A DNA stretch of 64,000 nucleotides, taken from assembly GCA_002367105.1 (NCBI GenBank), contig DFCS01000039.1, positions 60,193 to 124,192 of the forward strand, read 5' to 3'. The stretch is from Hungatella sp. UBA3048 (GTDB taxonomy: Bacteria; Bacillota; Clostridia; Lachnospirales; Lachnospiraceae). Under the pieces are notes generated by a model. The model made no database searches. It saw only the letters and a program-made list of their open reading frames with translations, and was not told where the DNA came from. A program made the position numbers and the translations under genes. Positions 16,214 to 25,285 of the stretch are shown piece after piece (position 1 is the first letter of the stretch; each line of letters starts with the position of its first letter).

Positions 16214-17470
16214 ATGAAAAATGATAAATTTAGAAATGTTGTGATTTGGGGAACTGCTGAAAGAGGCAAAATAACATATAATTTGTTAAAGGATAAAAGC
16301 GAAATTAATATTATTGCATTTGGGGACAATAATATTAATAAGCAGGGGAAGGAATATTGTGGAAAAAAGGTACTGGGTATATCTGATATAGTGGATCTTC
16401 AAGATTTGGATTGTATTGTAATAGCATCACAATACAGTGTAGAAATATATGATCAACTAAAGAATGTTGTGAAAGTTCCAATATTTGTTGACGTATGGAA
16501 ACTATTAAATATTCCAATATATGTTGAAATATCGGAAGTATTAGAAATGAATGCTACCATTGATATTTCTGGTTGGTGTAACGCTAAGTGCAAATGGTGC
16601 GCAACAGGAATACAGAATAGGGAAAATAATTGTTTTGAACGAAAGTATATGACTTATAATAAGTTTAAAACGATATATAATCATTTAATTAATAACTTCA
16701 TTTTATATCGATTTAATGAAATCATGTTATATAATTGGGGTGAGCCTTTCCTTAATCCTGATTGTTTGAAAATTATAGAATTTCTTTCGGAAGAGGAACA
16801 AGTATTTTCTATAAGCACGAATGCTTCCGTGTTAACTCTTTCTTCAAAGAGAGATACTTACAAAAGTTGTAGAGTATTTACTTTTTCAATGCCTGGATTT
16901 AGTCAGAATTCATATGATAGAATACATGGATTCAATTTTAATAAAATTAAAGAGAATATTAAAAAATACTTAGAAAATTTGAAGTCGTGCGGCTTTGAGG
17001 GCGAAGCAGTTCTTTCATATCATGTTTATCAGTTTAATTTGGATGAAGTTTGCCAAGCAAAAGAATTTGCTGCATCTTTAGGATTAAAATTTGTTCCGGT
17101 TTATGCATATCTTGCCGATTATGGATTAACAGAACAGTATTTGTCCGATACTATGCCATATGAATTGTTAAAAGAGGTGGGCAAGGATTTATTATTATCT
17201 CATGTAGACAAGCTATTGTCAGAAATGCCAGACGATTTCCATTGCTTAGAAGAAAATCAAATTTACATTAATGCGGAAGGGAACATAGAATTATGTTCTC
17301 GTTGTGAGAATAGTGTTGAAGACTATGAGTGGGGAAGTGTTTTGAATTTGAAAAATTATAAGCAGTGGAAAGATATCCGTAAGGAAATGCTTATGTGTAA
17401 AACATGCAGGAAGTGTAAGAAGTTAGGAATAGGTTATTGGGCTTTTTATAATCCGAAATATATCAATTAA
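16214..17470 (+). CDS. Radical SAM/SPASM-type protein with N-terminal Rossmann-like domain
   Basis: A 418-residue protein. Residues about 8-95 are the island's shared Rossmann-like unit: NVVIWGTAERGKITYNLL, IIAFGDNN, CIVIASQYS. The radical SAM core follows with the cluster motif C122-x3-C126-x2-C129 (GWCNAKCKWCATG) that binds a [4Fe-4S] cluster and SAM, and a glycine-rich NWGEPFLN strand. The C-terminus has extra cysteines (LCSRCE ... MCKTCRKCKK) like a SPASM or twitch cluster. The substrate may be a sugar nucleotide or glycan, for example C-methylation, dehydration or epimerisation; this is inference from the neighbours. GGAG precedes the ATG. AT-rich. Confidence 0.78.
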   Translation: MKNDKFRNVVIWGTAERGKITYNLLKDKSEINIIAFGDNNINKQGKEYCGKKVLGISDIVDLQDLDCIVIASQYSVEIYDQLKNVVKVPIFVDVWKLLNIPIYVEISEVLEMNATIDISGWCNAKCKWCATGIQNRENNCFERKYMTYNKFKTIYNHLINNFILYRFNEIMLYNWGEPFLNPDCLKIIEFLSEEEQVFSISTNASVLTLSSKRDTYKSCRVFTFSMPGFSQNSYDRIHGFNFNKIKENIKKYLENLKSCGFEGEAVLSYHVYQFNLDEVCQAKEFAASLGLKFVPVYAYLADYGLTEQYLSDTMPYELLKEVGKDLLLSHVDKLLSEMPDDFHCLEENQIYINAEGNIELCSRCENSVEDYEWGSVLNLKNYKQWKDIRKEMLMCKTCRKCKKLGIGYWAFYNPKYIN

Positions 17471-17540
17471 TATTGCGTGTTTTAATTGATTATGTTGTTT
17501 AAATTGACTATTTATTAATCTATTAATGGAGAGATATTTC

Positions 17541-19058
17541 ATGCAAGTATTAGCAATGTACCTCCCACAATTCCATAATGTAGAAGAAAATAATTTGTGG
17601 TGGGGGGAAGGTTTTACAGAGTGGACAGCAGTCAAAGATGCTAGGAAGCTATTTGAAGGACATGAGCAGCCAAAAGTGCCACATGAAAAAAACTATTATG
17701 ATTTACTAAATAAAGATACCATGATATGGCAGTCTGATCTTATGAAGAAGTACAGTGTCGATGGCATGTGTATGTACCATTATTGGTTTAAGGATGGCAG
17801 ACAGATTTTAGAAAAACCGGCAGAAAATTTATTGAAATGGAAAGATATTGACATGCCTTTTTGTTTTTCCTGGGCTAATGAAACATGGGCCAGATCATGG
17901 AGTAATATTCGTGAGAAAAATGTCTGGGCCAATACATTTGAAAATAAAGAGATTAATAAAAACTTAGGAATTCTGCTTGAACAAAAATATGGGCTAAAGG
18001 AGGATTGGGAAAAGCATTTTAATTATTTGCTCCCTTTTTTTCAAGATAAAAGGTATATAAAAATAGATGGGAAACCTCTTTTCCTTATTTACCAAGCTTC
18101 TATAATACCTTGCATCAAAGACATGTTGGAGTTGTGGAGAAGACTATCTAAAGAGGCGGGTTTACCAGGATTGTATATCATTGGTTCTAATTGCAATGTT
18201 TCGGCTAAAAATGTAGTTGATGCAGTATTGTATACGGAGCCGGGTAGAAGTAAGGGTATGTTGAAAAAACTAGATGATAATCAAATACATATTGTAGATT
18301 ATGAAACAATTTGGAATAGAATATTAAAGACAAAAAAAACAAGTAAGAAAACTTTTTTAGGCGCCTTTGTAGGATATGACGATACACCAAGAAGAGGAAT
18401 AGAAGGTGCGGTTATAACTAATGCAACACCTCAGAAGTTTTGCTATTATTTAGCGGAAATAATGGCAAAAAATGCAGCTTGGAATAATGACTTGCTATTC
18501 TTAAATGCATGGAATGAATGGGGAGAAGGGATGTATCTGGAACCAGATGATAAATATGGATATCAATATTTAGAGGCAATTTTACAAGCAAAGAAAATAT
18601 TTTCGGATCGTATAATAGAATATAATGATGATATTAAGGATTTAATACCATATAATACAAAAGAGATTCTGGATCTGCAGGAAAAAAGTGATAAATATGA
18701 ACACTACTTAAATCTTTTAGATGATTGGATGAAGCTAAGGGAAAAAGGTGTGTGCTTAACAGGATTTCTTGAAAATGCAGGCTTCTATAATATTGGTATA
18801 TATGGATTAGGTATATTGGGCAGACATTTTTTAAGGGAAATATCAGACAGTAATATTCAAGTTAGTTATATTGTAGATCAGCAAAGAGATAGGTTACATG
18901 TGGATATTCCAGTGTATTTACCGACGGAAGAACTTCCAGATGTGGATGCAATTATAGTTGCGTCAACCTTTTATTATCCAGAAATTATAGAACTACTAAA
19001 AGAAAAAGAAATAAAGAATATTATTTCGCTTGAAATGATTATCAGGGAGTGTGAATAG
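17541..19058 (+). CDS. WbsX-like (GH99-like) protein with C-terminal Rossmann-like domain
   Basis: A 505-residue protein. Residues 1-350 match the WbsX family: VLAMYLPQFHNVEENNLWWG, GFTEWTAV, FCFSWANETWARSW and FLNAWNEWGEGMYLEPD. These proteins occur in O-antigen, teichoic and flagellin glycan loci and are related to GH99-type TIM barrels; whether they hydrolyse or transfer glycans is not settled. Residues about 410-505 are the shared Rossmann-like unit (NIGIYGLGILGRHFLREI, SYIVDQQ, AIIVASTFYYPE). Start chosen at 17541 because GGAGAG (17528-17533) is correctly spaced; the ATG at 17526 overlaps that site. Confidence 0.82.
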   Translation: MQVLAMYLPQFHNVEENNLWWGEGFTEWTAVKDARKLFEGHEQPKVPHEKNYYDLLNKDTMIWQSDLMKKYSVDGMCMYHYWFKDGRQILEKPAENLLKWKDIDMPFCFSWANETWARSWSNIREKNVWANTFENKEINKNLGILLEQKYGLKEDWEKHFNYLLPFFQDKRYIKIDGKPLFLIYQASIIPCIKDMLELWRRLSKEAGLPGLYIIGSNCNVSAKNVVDAVLYTEPGRSKGMLKKLDDNQIHIVDYETIWNRILKTKKTSKKTFLGAFVGYDDTPRRGIEGAVITNATPQKFCYYLAEIMAKNAAWNNDLLFLNAWNEWGEGMYLEPDDKYGYQYLEAILQAKKIFSDRIIEYNDDIKDLIPYNTKEILDLQEKSDKYEHYLNLLDDWMKLREKGVCLTGFLENAGFYNIGIYGLGILGRHFLREISDSNIQVSYIVDQQRDRLHVDIPVYLPTEELPDVDAIIVASTFYYPEIIELLKEKEIKNIISLEMIIRECE

Positions 19059-19135
19059 GAGATTCAGAAAAGAGTTATTTGGATAGACCTCTGATTAATC
19101 AAATAGCGAATAGATTAATGAAAAGAGGTGAGGGT

Positions 19136-20317
19136 ATGGACAACCTTTTGAGTATTATTGTGCCAGTTTATAATAAAAAAGAGTTTCTTTATGAATGTAT
19201 TGAAAGCCTTCTGAATCAATCCTATAAAAATGTAGAAATTATTTTGGTTGATGATGGTTCTACAGATGGAAGTGGAGAGATTTGTGAGGAATACGCTAAA
19301 ATGCATAGAAGTATTTCAGTAATACATAAAGAAAACGAAGGCTCTATACTCGCAAGGATAGCAGGGGCGAGACATGCAACAGGGAGTTATATAACATTTG
19401 TTGATGCAGATGATTGGATTGATGAAACCATGTATACTTCAATGATGTCAGAAATAGAGAATCTTGATTTTGTGATGTGTGGAATTCATCGATACTATGA
19501 TAACAATCATATTGACTCAGAACAATTACTTTACGAGGAGGGGATTTATAATAAGAAGGATATTATAGATAAAATCGTACCTGATATGTTATGGAGTGCG
19601 GATACAAACAGATGGAACCTTGATCCTAGTTTATGCACAAAGATTTTTACGAAAGAGAAATTAATGGAAGAGTTTGAGAGAGTCAAAGATTTAGGATGCC
19701 ATTTCGGTGATGACTCTGCTATAATTTTTCCGATTATGCTACGTGTTGATAGAGTGAAACTTATAGCACAATGTCATTATTATCATAGGCAAAGAGAGGA
19801 TAATGTCGTACCAGGTTATATAAAAGATGAAGATTTTTTTGAAAAGACGTATAATTTATACATATATTTAAAAGCGGAGTTTTATAAATCAGGTTATTGG
19901 GTACTAATGAAAGAACAGTTAGATCATTTTTATTATAATGCAATTGAACTGAAAAAGATGTGTTATAATGAAAAACCAGGAAATTTATACCCTGTTTTCC
20001 CGTTTAAGGAAATAGAAAAAAACTCTGATGTTATTCTATATGGGGCAGGAAGAGTTGGGAAAGAATACATGAAGCAAAATGATATGTTTCATTTTAGCAA
20101 TATTATTCTATGGGTTGACAGGAATTATCAAAATATAAAGTATGAAAAATATAAAATTGAGGGAATCGAAAAAATATTATCTGTTGAATTTGAATATATT
20201 TTAATAGCAATAGATATACAAGATAGTGCGGCAAAAGTAAAAAGGTACCTTATAGATAAGGGAATAGAAGAAAAAAAAATCATCTGGCAGAATACTAGAA
20301 TAAAGAGTTTCTCTTAA
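19136..20317 (+). CDS. GT2 family glycosyltransferase with C-terminal Rossmann-like domain
   Basis: A 393-residue protein. The GT-A domain is canonical: LSIIVPVYNKKEFLYECI, EIILVDDGSTDGSGEIC, metal motif VDADDWID, and a later HFGDDSAII catalytic-base region. Residues about 295-393 are the shared Rossmann-like unit (DVILYGAGRVGKEYM, IILWVDRNYQ, YILIAIDIQDS). The ATG at 19136 is supported by GAGGTG (19125-19130). The donor is probably a nucleotide sugar and the acceptor a growing flagellin glycan. Architecturally it is a sister of the GT2 protein two genes downstream. AT-rich. Confidence 0.85.
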   Translation: MDNLLSIIVPVYNKKEFLYECIESLLNQSYKNVEIILVDDGSTDGSGEICEEYAKMHRSISVIHKENEGSILARIAGARHATGSYITFVDADDWIDETMYTSMMSEIENLDFVMCGIHRYYDNNHIDSEQLLYEEGIYNKKDIIDKIVPDMLWSADTNRWNLDPSLCTKIFTKEKLMEEFERVKDLGCHFGDDSAIIFPIMLRVDRVKLIAQCHYYHRQREDNVVPGYIKDEDFFEKTYNLYIYLKAEFYKSGYWVLMKEQLDHFYYNAIELKKMCYNEKPGNLYPVFPFKEIEKNSDVILYGAGRVGKEYMKQNDMFHFSNIILWVDRNYQNIKYEKYKIEGIEKILSVEFEYILIAIDIQDSAAKVKRYLIDKGIEEKKIIWQNTRIKSFS

Positions 20318-20362
20318 AGATGACAATTCGGTGAATTTATATAATAAACTGAGGTAATATAC

Positions 20363-21442
20363 ATGATCAAAATTCAGAATTTAAGTATTGAACAATTTAT
20401 AAAACACATTCATTCAAAAAAAGTGATTTGCTTTTGTGCAGGGCAAGGTTTCTTTAATTTATGTGAAACGTTTCAATTAGCATCTAAAATTCTATATGTT
20501 GTAGATAACTATAAAAGTGGAACTTATATTACTTTAGAAGAATATGAAATTCCTGTTTTGGCAGTAGAGGAAATGGGAGATGAAATTAAGGATTGTATTT
20601 TAGTGATTTCGACAATCAAATATATAGAAGAAATTATAACTCAATTGGACAAGTGTACAGTATGTAATGATCAAGTTTTTTATGTTCCGGATTTATTCAA
20701 TAATGAAGAAGATCAATCAAAGATTAACAATGAAAACCATCCAATCATTCCCAAAATCATACATTATTGCTGGTTTGGAAATGGAAGAATCCCAGATGAT
20801 TTCTTAAGGAATATAGATACGTGGAAACGGTATTGTCCAGATTATGAAATCAAATGTTGGAATGAAAGTAACTACGATATAAACAAGAATAAATATATGA
20901 AACAGGCATATGAAATGAAAAAATGGGGATTTGTACCTGATTATGCGAGGTTAGATATCGTAAATTCCTATGGTGGTATTTATCTTGACACGGATGTTGA
21001 ATTATTAAAGTCTTTGGATGCTTTACTTCAGTTTAATTTGTTTTGCGGTTTTGAAAATGCTGCTAATATTGCCTTTGGATTGGGATTTGGTTCGGTAAAA
21101 GACAATCCAATTATTATTAAAATGATGGAATCATATGAAGGAATGGATTTCATTAACCCAGATGGAACTTTAAATACAATTCCTTCCCCTGTTTATCAAA
21201 CACGAGATTTAGAAGAAACAGGTTTGATAAAAAACGGAAAGACACAGTGGGTGCAGAATGCAATTGTTTTGGCACCGGAATATCTGGCTCCAATTAATGA
21301 ATTTGGGTATGGAAAGCCTACAACAAAGACTTTCTCTATCCATCATTATGCAGCAACTTGGTATGATGACAGGCAGAAAAAAAATAAGGATAAAATCATA
21401 GATAACTATAAGTATGTTTTGAAAAGGATTAGTGACAGTTAA
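20363..21442 (+). CDS. GT32-like glycosyltransferase with N-terminal Rossmann-like domain
   Basis: A 359-residue protein. Residues about 15-105 are the shared unit, here with a diverged glycine loop (KVICFCAGQGFFNLCETF, LYVVDNYKSG, CILVISTIKY). From about residue 130 comes a glycosyltransferase with the DXD-type Och1/mannosyltransferase pattern: IPKIIHYCWFGNGRIPDDF, GFVPDYARLDIVNSYGGIYL and LDTDVELL. A His-containing tail, SIHHYAATWYDD, completes the domain. Such enzymes use UDP- or GDP-sugars. It is preceded by GAGG before the ATG and sits in the island operon. AT-rich. Confidence 0.83.
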   Translation: MIKIQNLSIEQFIKHIHSKKVICFCAGQGFFNLCETFQLASKILYVVDNYKSGTYITLEEYEIPVLAVEEMGDEIKDCILVISTIKYIEEIITQLDKCTVCNDQVFYVPDLFNNEEDQSKINNENHPIIPKIIHYCWFGNGRIPDDFLRNIDTWKRYCPDYEIKCWNESNYDINKNKYMKQAYEMKKWGFVPDYARLDIVNSYGGIYLDTDVELLKSLDALLQFNLFCGFENAANIAFGLGFGSVKDNPIIIKMMESYEGMDFINPDGTLNTIPSPVYQTRDLEETGLIKNGKTQWVQNAIVLAPEYLAPINEFGYGKPTTKTFSIHHYAATWYDDRQKKNKDKIIDNYKYVLKRISDS

Positions 21443-21475
21443 GGACTTATATAGTATACATAAAAAGGGGGACTT

Positions 21476-22684
21476 ATGGCGGTTATATCAATAATTGTAC
21501 CTGTATATAATATAGAAAAATATCTCTGCCAGTGCCTCGATAGTCTGATCTGTCAGACGTTTACAGATATTGAAATTATTCTGGTAGATGATGGCTCAAC
21601 AGATGGTTGCTATGGAATATGTGAGAATTATATGAAAATTGATTCTCGAATCGTAGTGATACACAAAGAAAATGAGGGGCTGGTCAATGCTAGAAAGACT
21701 GGCATCGATCATGCCCATGGAGATTATATTGCTTATGTTGATGGAGATGATTGGATTGAACCAGATATGTATGAACGGATGTACCATAAAATAACCGAAG
21801 AGACAGTAGATGTAGTCATGTGTGGACGTTATGAGGATACAGGAGAAACTTCCAAAGCTGTTTTTCATGGACTGCCGGAAGGGAGATATGACAAGCTGGC
21901 TCTTATGGAAAAAGTCTATCCTCGGCTGATTGTAAATGACGCTTTTTTTGAATGGGGAGTGTTCCCAGGTGTTTGGGACAAGTTGTTTAAGCGTGAACTA
22001 GTGGAAAGATTTCAAAAGGCGGTTGATGATAGAATTGCTATGGGAGAGGATGCTGCATGTGTGTACCCATGTTTGTTGAATGCAGACAGTATTTACATCA
22101 TGCATGAATGTCTCTATCATTATCGACAGACAACTTCGTCCATGGTAAAACAGATAAAAAATTACGTAGTAGAGCGCAGGCAATTCAAGGTTTTGTATCA
22201 AACAGTAAATATAAGCTTAAGACAGTATTCTCAAGTTTATGATTTACGGCAGCAATGGAGGAAATATGTCTTATTTCTAATGGTACCAAGAGCGGATGGT
22301 TTATATCAAGGATATGAAAATCTTGACTATTTATTCCCTTTTCCAAGGGTAAGAAAAGGGTTCCGCATTGTGCTATACGGGGCGGGAACTTATGGTCAAA
22401 GGCTTTATGGTTATCTGCAGAAAACAGAATTTTGTAATGTCACAGCTTGGCTGGATAGAAATTATACTGAGTTTCAGAAAATGGGTCTGAATGTACAGGC
22501 TCCATCGATATTGCCAGACTTGGAATATGATGCGATTTTAGTGGCAAATACGTATGAAAAGTCGCGGAAGAGATTGTATCAGGAGCTAATAAAAAAGTAT
22601 CCGAAAGAGAAAGTACATATCATTGATGAAGAACTAATTTTTTCCAGGGAGACTGCCTGTGCATTTGGATTACAGAATAACTAA
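21476..22684 (+). CDS. GT2 family glycosyltransferase with C-terminal Rossmann-like domain
   Basis: A 402-residue protein with the same architecture as the gene at 19136. GT-A domain: ISIIVPVYNIEKYLCQCL, EIILVDDGSTDGCYGIC, metal motif VDGDDWIEP and AMGEDAACVYP. Residues about 295-400 are the shared Rossmann-like unit with its clearest glycine loop (FRIVLYGAGTYGQRLYGYL), then TAWLDRNYTE and YDAILVANTY. The preceding sequence is GGGGG before the ATG. The two GT2 genes probably add different sugars to the same glycan; specificity cannot be read from the sequence. Confidence 0.86.
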   Translation: MAVISIIVPVYNIEKYLCQCLDSLICQTFTDIEIILVDDGSTDGCYGICENYMKIDSRIVVIHKENEGLVNARKTGIDHAHGDYIAYVDGDDWIEPDMYERMYHKITEETVDVVMCGRYEDTGETSKAVFHGLPEGRYDKLALMEKVYPRLIVNDAFFEWGVFPGVWDKLFKRELVERFQKAVDDRIAMGEDAACVYPCLLNADSIYIMHECLYHYRQTTSSMVKQIKNYVVERRQFKVLYQTVNISLRQYSQVYDLRQQWRKYVLFLMVPRADGLYQGYENLDYLFPFPRVRKGFRIVLYGAGTYGQRLYGYLQKTEFCNVTAWLDRNYTEFQKMGLNVQAPSILPDLEYDAILVANTYEKSRKRLYQELIKKYPKEKVHIIDEELIFSRETACAFGLQNN

Positions 22685-22710
22685 GGCTTAAAAGGAGAGA
22701 ATGCAGGTAT

Positions 22711-23838
22711 ATGATTAACAAGTTGATAAATGACGTAATGAGTACAACAGGACAAATCTATATCGTAGGAGCCCACTCTAGAGCACAAACAGTGGCTGCT
22801 TATCTTGGTTATCTTTATCCATCTGTAATGGTTAAAGCATTTTTGGTTGACAATGAAGAAGAGAATGCAGAAGAGATTGATGGAGTACCAGTTATAAGAC
22901 TTGATAAAGATACAAAATTACATGGGAATTGTCCAGTATTTATTGGTACGCGAGGGATATATCATGCATCGATAGCAGAAAAGTTAAATGAATTTGGAAT
23001 ACAGCAAATTTATCCGGTAACAGTGGAACTGGATTTAAAACTCCGAAATATGTTTTTAAAAAGATATTTACCCAGCATAGGAAGAAAGTTTGAAAAAATA
23101 GACGAAATTAAGGAATCGACTGTGCTGGCACAAGGATATTCAAAAAAGGTGAAAGCTTGTGTTTATGTGGCAAAATCAATATACGATAAGCCACTGCAAC
23201 GATCCTATATTATGGCTTCCTATGAGAGACCTATTCAGGTAGGAGCCTCTCTCACTGAAGAACGGCTATCAAATGGAGTGCTTACGGACAATGAAGGTGA
23301 AAATATTTCAATAAAAAATAAGCAGTATTGTGAACTTACTGCACTTTACTGGATATGGAAACACGCTAATGAAGATGTAATAGGCCTAGTACACTACAGA
23401 AGGCATTTTTTACTGCCGGATGATTGGTTAGAGTACATGACAACTTATGAAATCGATGTAATTTTACCAATACCTCTTTATGTTACCCCGAGCCTAGAAA
23501 AGAATTATAAAAAACGTCATGATTCGTTGGATTGGGATTATATGATGCGGAATTTGGATTTATATCATAAAGAGGACTACTTTGAAGCAAAGGCGTTTTT
23601 TCAAGGTAATCTATATTCGCCATGCAATATGTTTATTATGAAAAAAGAAGTCCTGGATGATTTATGTGAATGGCTGTTTCCTATCTTGGATGCAGTTGTG
23701 GAATGTGTAGGGAAAAAGGAAGATTATTATTTAAATCGTTATCCGGGTTTTATTTCTGAACGGTTGATCACATTTTTCTTTGAACGGCATCGGGATAAAT
23801 ATAAAGTTGTATATGCTGATAAAAACTTTTTGTCATAA
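22711..23838 (+). CDS. DUF4422 glycosyltransferase-like protein with N-terminal Rossmann-like domain
   Basis: A 375-residue protein. Residues about 14-105 form the shared unit (GQIYIVGAHSRAQTVAAYL, KAFLVDNEEENA, PVFIGTRGIY). Residues about 145-375 match DUF4422: YCELTALYWIWKHA, VIGLVHYRRHFL, DVILPIPLY, and FQGNLYSPCNMFIMKKEV. DUF4422 proteins are found in capsule and O-antigen loci and are taken to be glycosyltransferases; no donor is known. AGGAGAG lies before the ATG. It is the last island gene with the extra domain; the three following genes are small-molecule enzymes. Confidence 0.83.
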   Translation: MINKLINDVMSTTGQIYIVGAHSRAQTVAAYLGYLYPSVMVKAFLVDNEEENAEEIDGVPVIRLDKDTKLHGNCPVFIGTRGIYHASIAEKLNEFGIQQIYPVTVELDLKLRNMFLKRYLPSIGRKFEKIDEIKESTVLAQGYSKKVKACVYVAKSIYDKPLQRSYIMASYERPIQVGASLTEERLSNGVLTDNEGENISIKNKQYCELTALYWIWKHANEDVIGLVHYRRHFLLPDDWLEYMTTYEIDVILPIPLYVTPSLEKNYKKRHDSLDWDYMMRNLDLYHKEDYFEAKAFFQGNLYSPCNMFIMKKEVLDDLCEWLFPILDAVVECVGKKEDYYLNRYPGFISERLITFFFERHRDKYKVVYADKNFLS

Positions 23839-23871
23839 AAATAAATAGTAAAGATAAAGAGGAAATGAAAA

Positions 23872-24534
23872 ATGGAAATTGAATTGACTGCATCCATGAT
23901 GTGTGCTAATTTTGGGAATTTGGAAAAAGAAGTAAAAGATTTAGATACAGGCGGTATTGACTCTTTTCATATTGATATTATGGATGGAAGATATGTACCA
24001 AATTTTGCAATGTCATTAAACGATATGACATACATAGCGCAGGCAACAGAAAAGCCATTAGATGTTCATTTAATGATAGAGCACCCCAATAATCGTATTG
24101 ATTTATTTCTTAGTAGATTAAGGAAGGGAGACACTGTTTATATACATCCGGAAGCAGAATACCATCCTTCCACAACGTTGCTGAGTATTATCAACGCCGG
24201 TATGATCCCAGGAATTGCTATTAATCCGGGTACCAGTGTTGAGACAGTTTTGGAGATGTTGCGCATTGTAAAAAAGGTTCTTATAATGTCCGTCAATCCG
24301 GGCAATGCGGGGCAAATGTATCTTCCATATGTAGGCAAAAAGATCACGAAGTTACTTTCCTTAAAAGAAGATATGGATTTTGAGGTATACTGGGATGGAG
24401 CCTGTGGCGCAGATAAAATTCTGGAATTTGCACCAAAGGGTGTAAAAGGGTTTGTACTAGGTACAACACTTCTCTTTGGAAAAGAAAAGAATTATGGGGA
24501 GATATTGCAAAATATCAGAGAATTGCGATTTTAA
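23872..24534 (+). CDS. Ribulose-phosphate 3-epimerase family protein
   Basis: A 220-residue TIM barrel. Family motifs are seen: the metal site FHIDIMDGRYVPNFAMS, LDVHLMIEHP, and phosphate-binding loops VNPGNAGQMYLP and VLGTTLLF. The usual VDGGI strand is replaced by WDGACG, so it is a diverged member. Epimerases of this family interconvert D-ribulose-5-phosphate and D-xylulose-5-phosphate. Placed before a nucleotidyltransferase and a polyol-phosphate dehydrogenase, it probably supplies a specific pentulose phosphate for a CDP-pentitol, rather than serving central metabolism. AGAGGAAATG precedes the start. Confidence 0.82.
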   Translation: MEIELTASMMCANFGNLEKEVKDLDTGGIDSFHIDIMDGRYVPNFAMSLNDMTYIAQATEKPLDVHLMIEHPNNRIDLFLSRLRKGDTVYIHPEAEYHPSTTLLSIINAGMIPGIAINPGTSVETVLEMLRIVKKVLIMSVNPGNAGQMYLPYVGKKITKLLSLKEDMDFEVYWDGACGADKILEFAPKGVKGFVLGTTLLFGKEKNYGEILQNIRELRF

Positions 24535-24561
24535 TATTCAGGAATAAAATGGAGATTACTA

Positions 24562-25254
24562 ATGAACATAGCACTTGTTTTAGCAGGAGGAACTGGAAGC
24601 AGAGTAGGTGCAGATATACCAAAGCAATATATAGAAGTCAAAGGAAAACCCATTATATCCTATTGTATGGATACCCTTACTGCTCATGATGAAGTGGATG
24701 CTATTTGTATTGTAGCTGATGAAATGTGGCATGATTATATTTTAGATCATATTTCTATGAAGAAATTTCGTGGCTTTTCTGCTCCGGGAAGAAACAGGCA
24801 GCTATCTATTTGGCAGGGATTGTGCGAAATTAAAAAATATGCATCAAACGATGCATTGGTAATGATTCATGATTCAGCACGGCCTATGCTTGGGAATAAG
24901 CTGATAGACGATTGCTTTATTGCTGTGACTGGGCACGATGGAGCGATGCCGGTATTACCTATGAAAGATACTGTATATTTAAGCCAGGATGGAAAGAAAG
25001 TATCGGAACTCCTGGACAGAAGTAGCGTATTTGCGGGGCAGGCCCCCGAAGTGTTCCGCCTGGATAAGTATTATGAAGCTAATAGGAAACTACTGACAGA
25101 GAAAATATTATACATTAATGGCTCTACGGAACCGGCAGTTCTTATGGGAATGGATATTGCCATGGTACCAGGTGATGAACGAAATTTTAAAATTACTACA
25201 AAAGAAGATTTAAGTCGTTTTATAGAAATAATGGATAATCAATCAATATATTGA
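24562..25254 (+). CDS. IspD/TarI-like cytidylyltransferase (probable pentitol-5-phosphate)
   Basis: A 230-residue nucleotidyltransferase. The CTP-binding loop is LAGGTGSRVGADIPKQYIEV. Further family marks are GRNRQLSIWQGL, IHDSARPMLG, a PVLPMKDTVY strand and the substrate-side DERNFKITTKEDL. IspD and TarI share this fold; the former makes CDP-methylerythritol and the latter CDP-ribitol. The gene context (pentulose epimerase before, zinc dehydrogenase after) favours a CDP-pentitol such as CDP-ribitol or CDP-arabinitol. It could in principle be IspD itself, but isoprenoid genes are not nearby. Confidence 0.8.
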   Translation: MNIALVLAGGTGSRVGADIPKQYIEVKGKPIISYCMDTLTAHDEVDAICIVADEMWHDYILDHISMKKFRGFSAPGRNRQLSIWQGLCEIKKYASNDALVMIHDSARPMLGNKLIDDCFIAVTGHDGAMPVLPMKDTVYLSQDGKKVSELLDRSSVFAGQAPEVFRLDKYYEANRKLLTEKILYINGSTEPAVLMGMDIAMVPGDERNFKITTKEDLSRFIEIMDNQSIY

Positions 25255-25285
25255 GTTATAAATTCTAGTAAGGGAGGAACAAGAA

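Noticed and set aside
24562..25254. Calling this gene ispD
   Set aside because: The fold is shared, but the neighbours are a pentulose-phosphate epimerase and a polyol dehydrogenase, so a pentitol-phosphate substrate is more likely.
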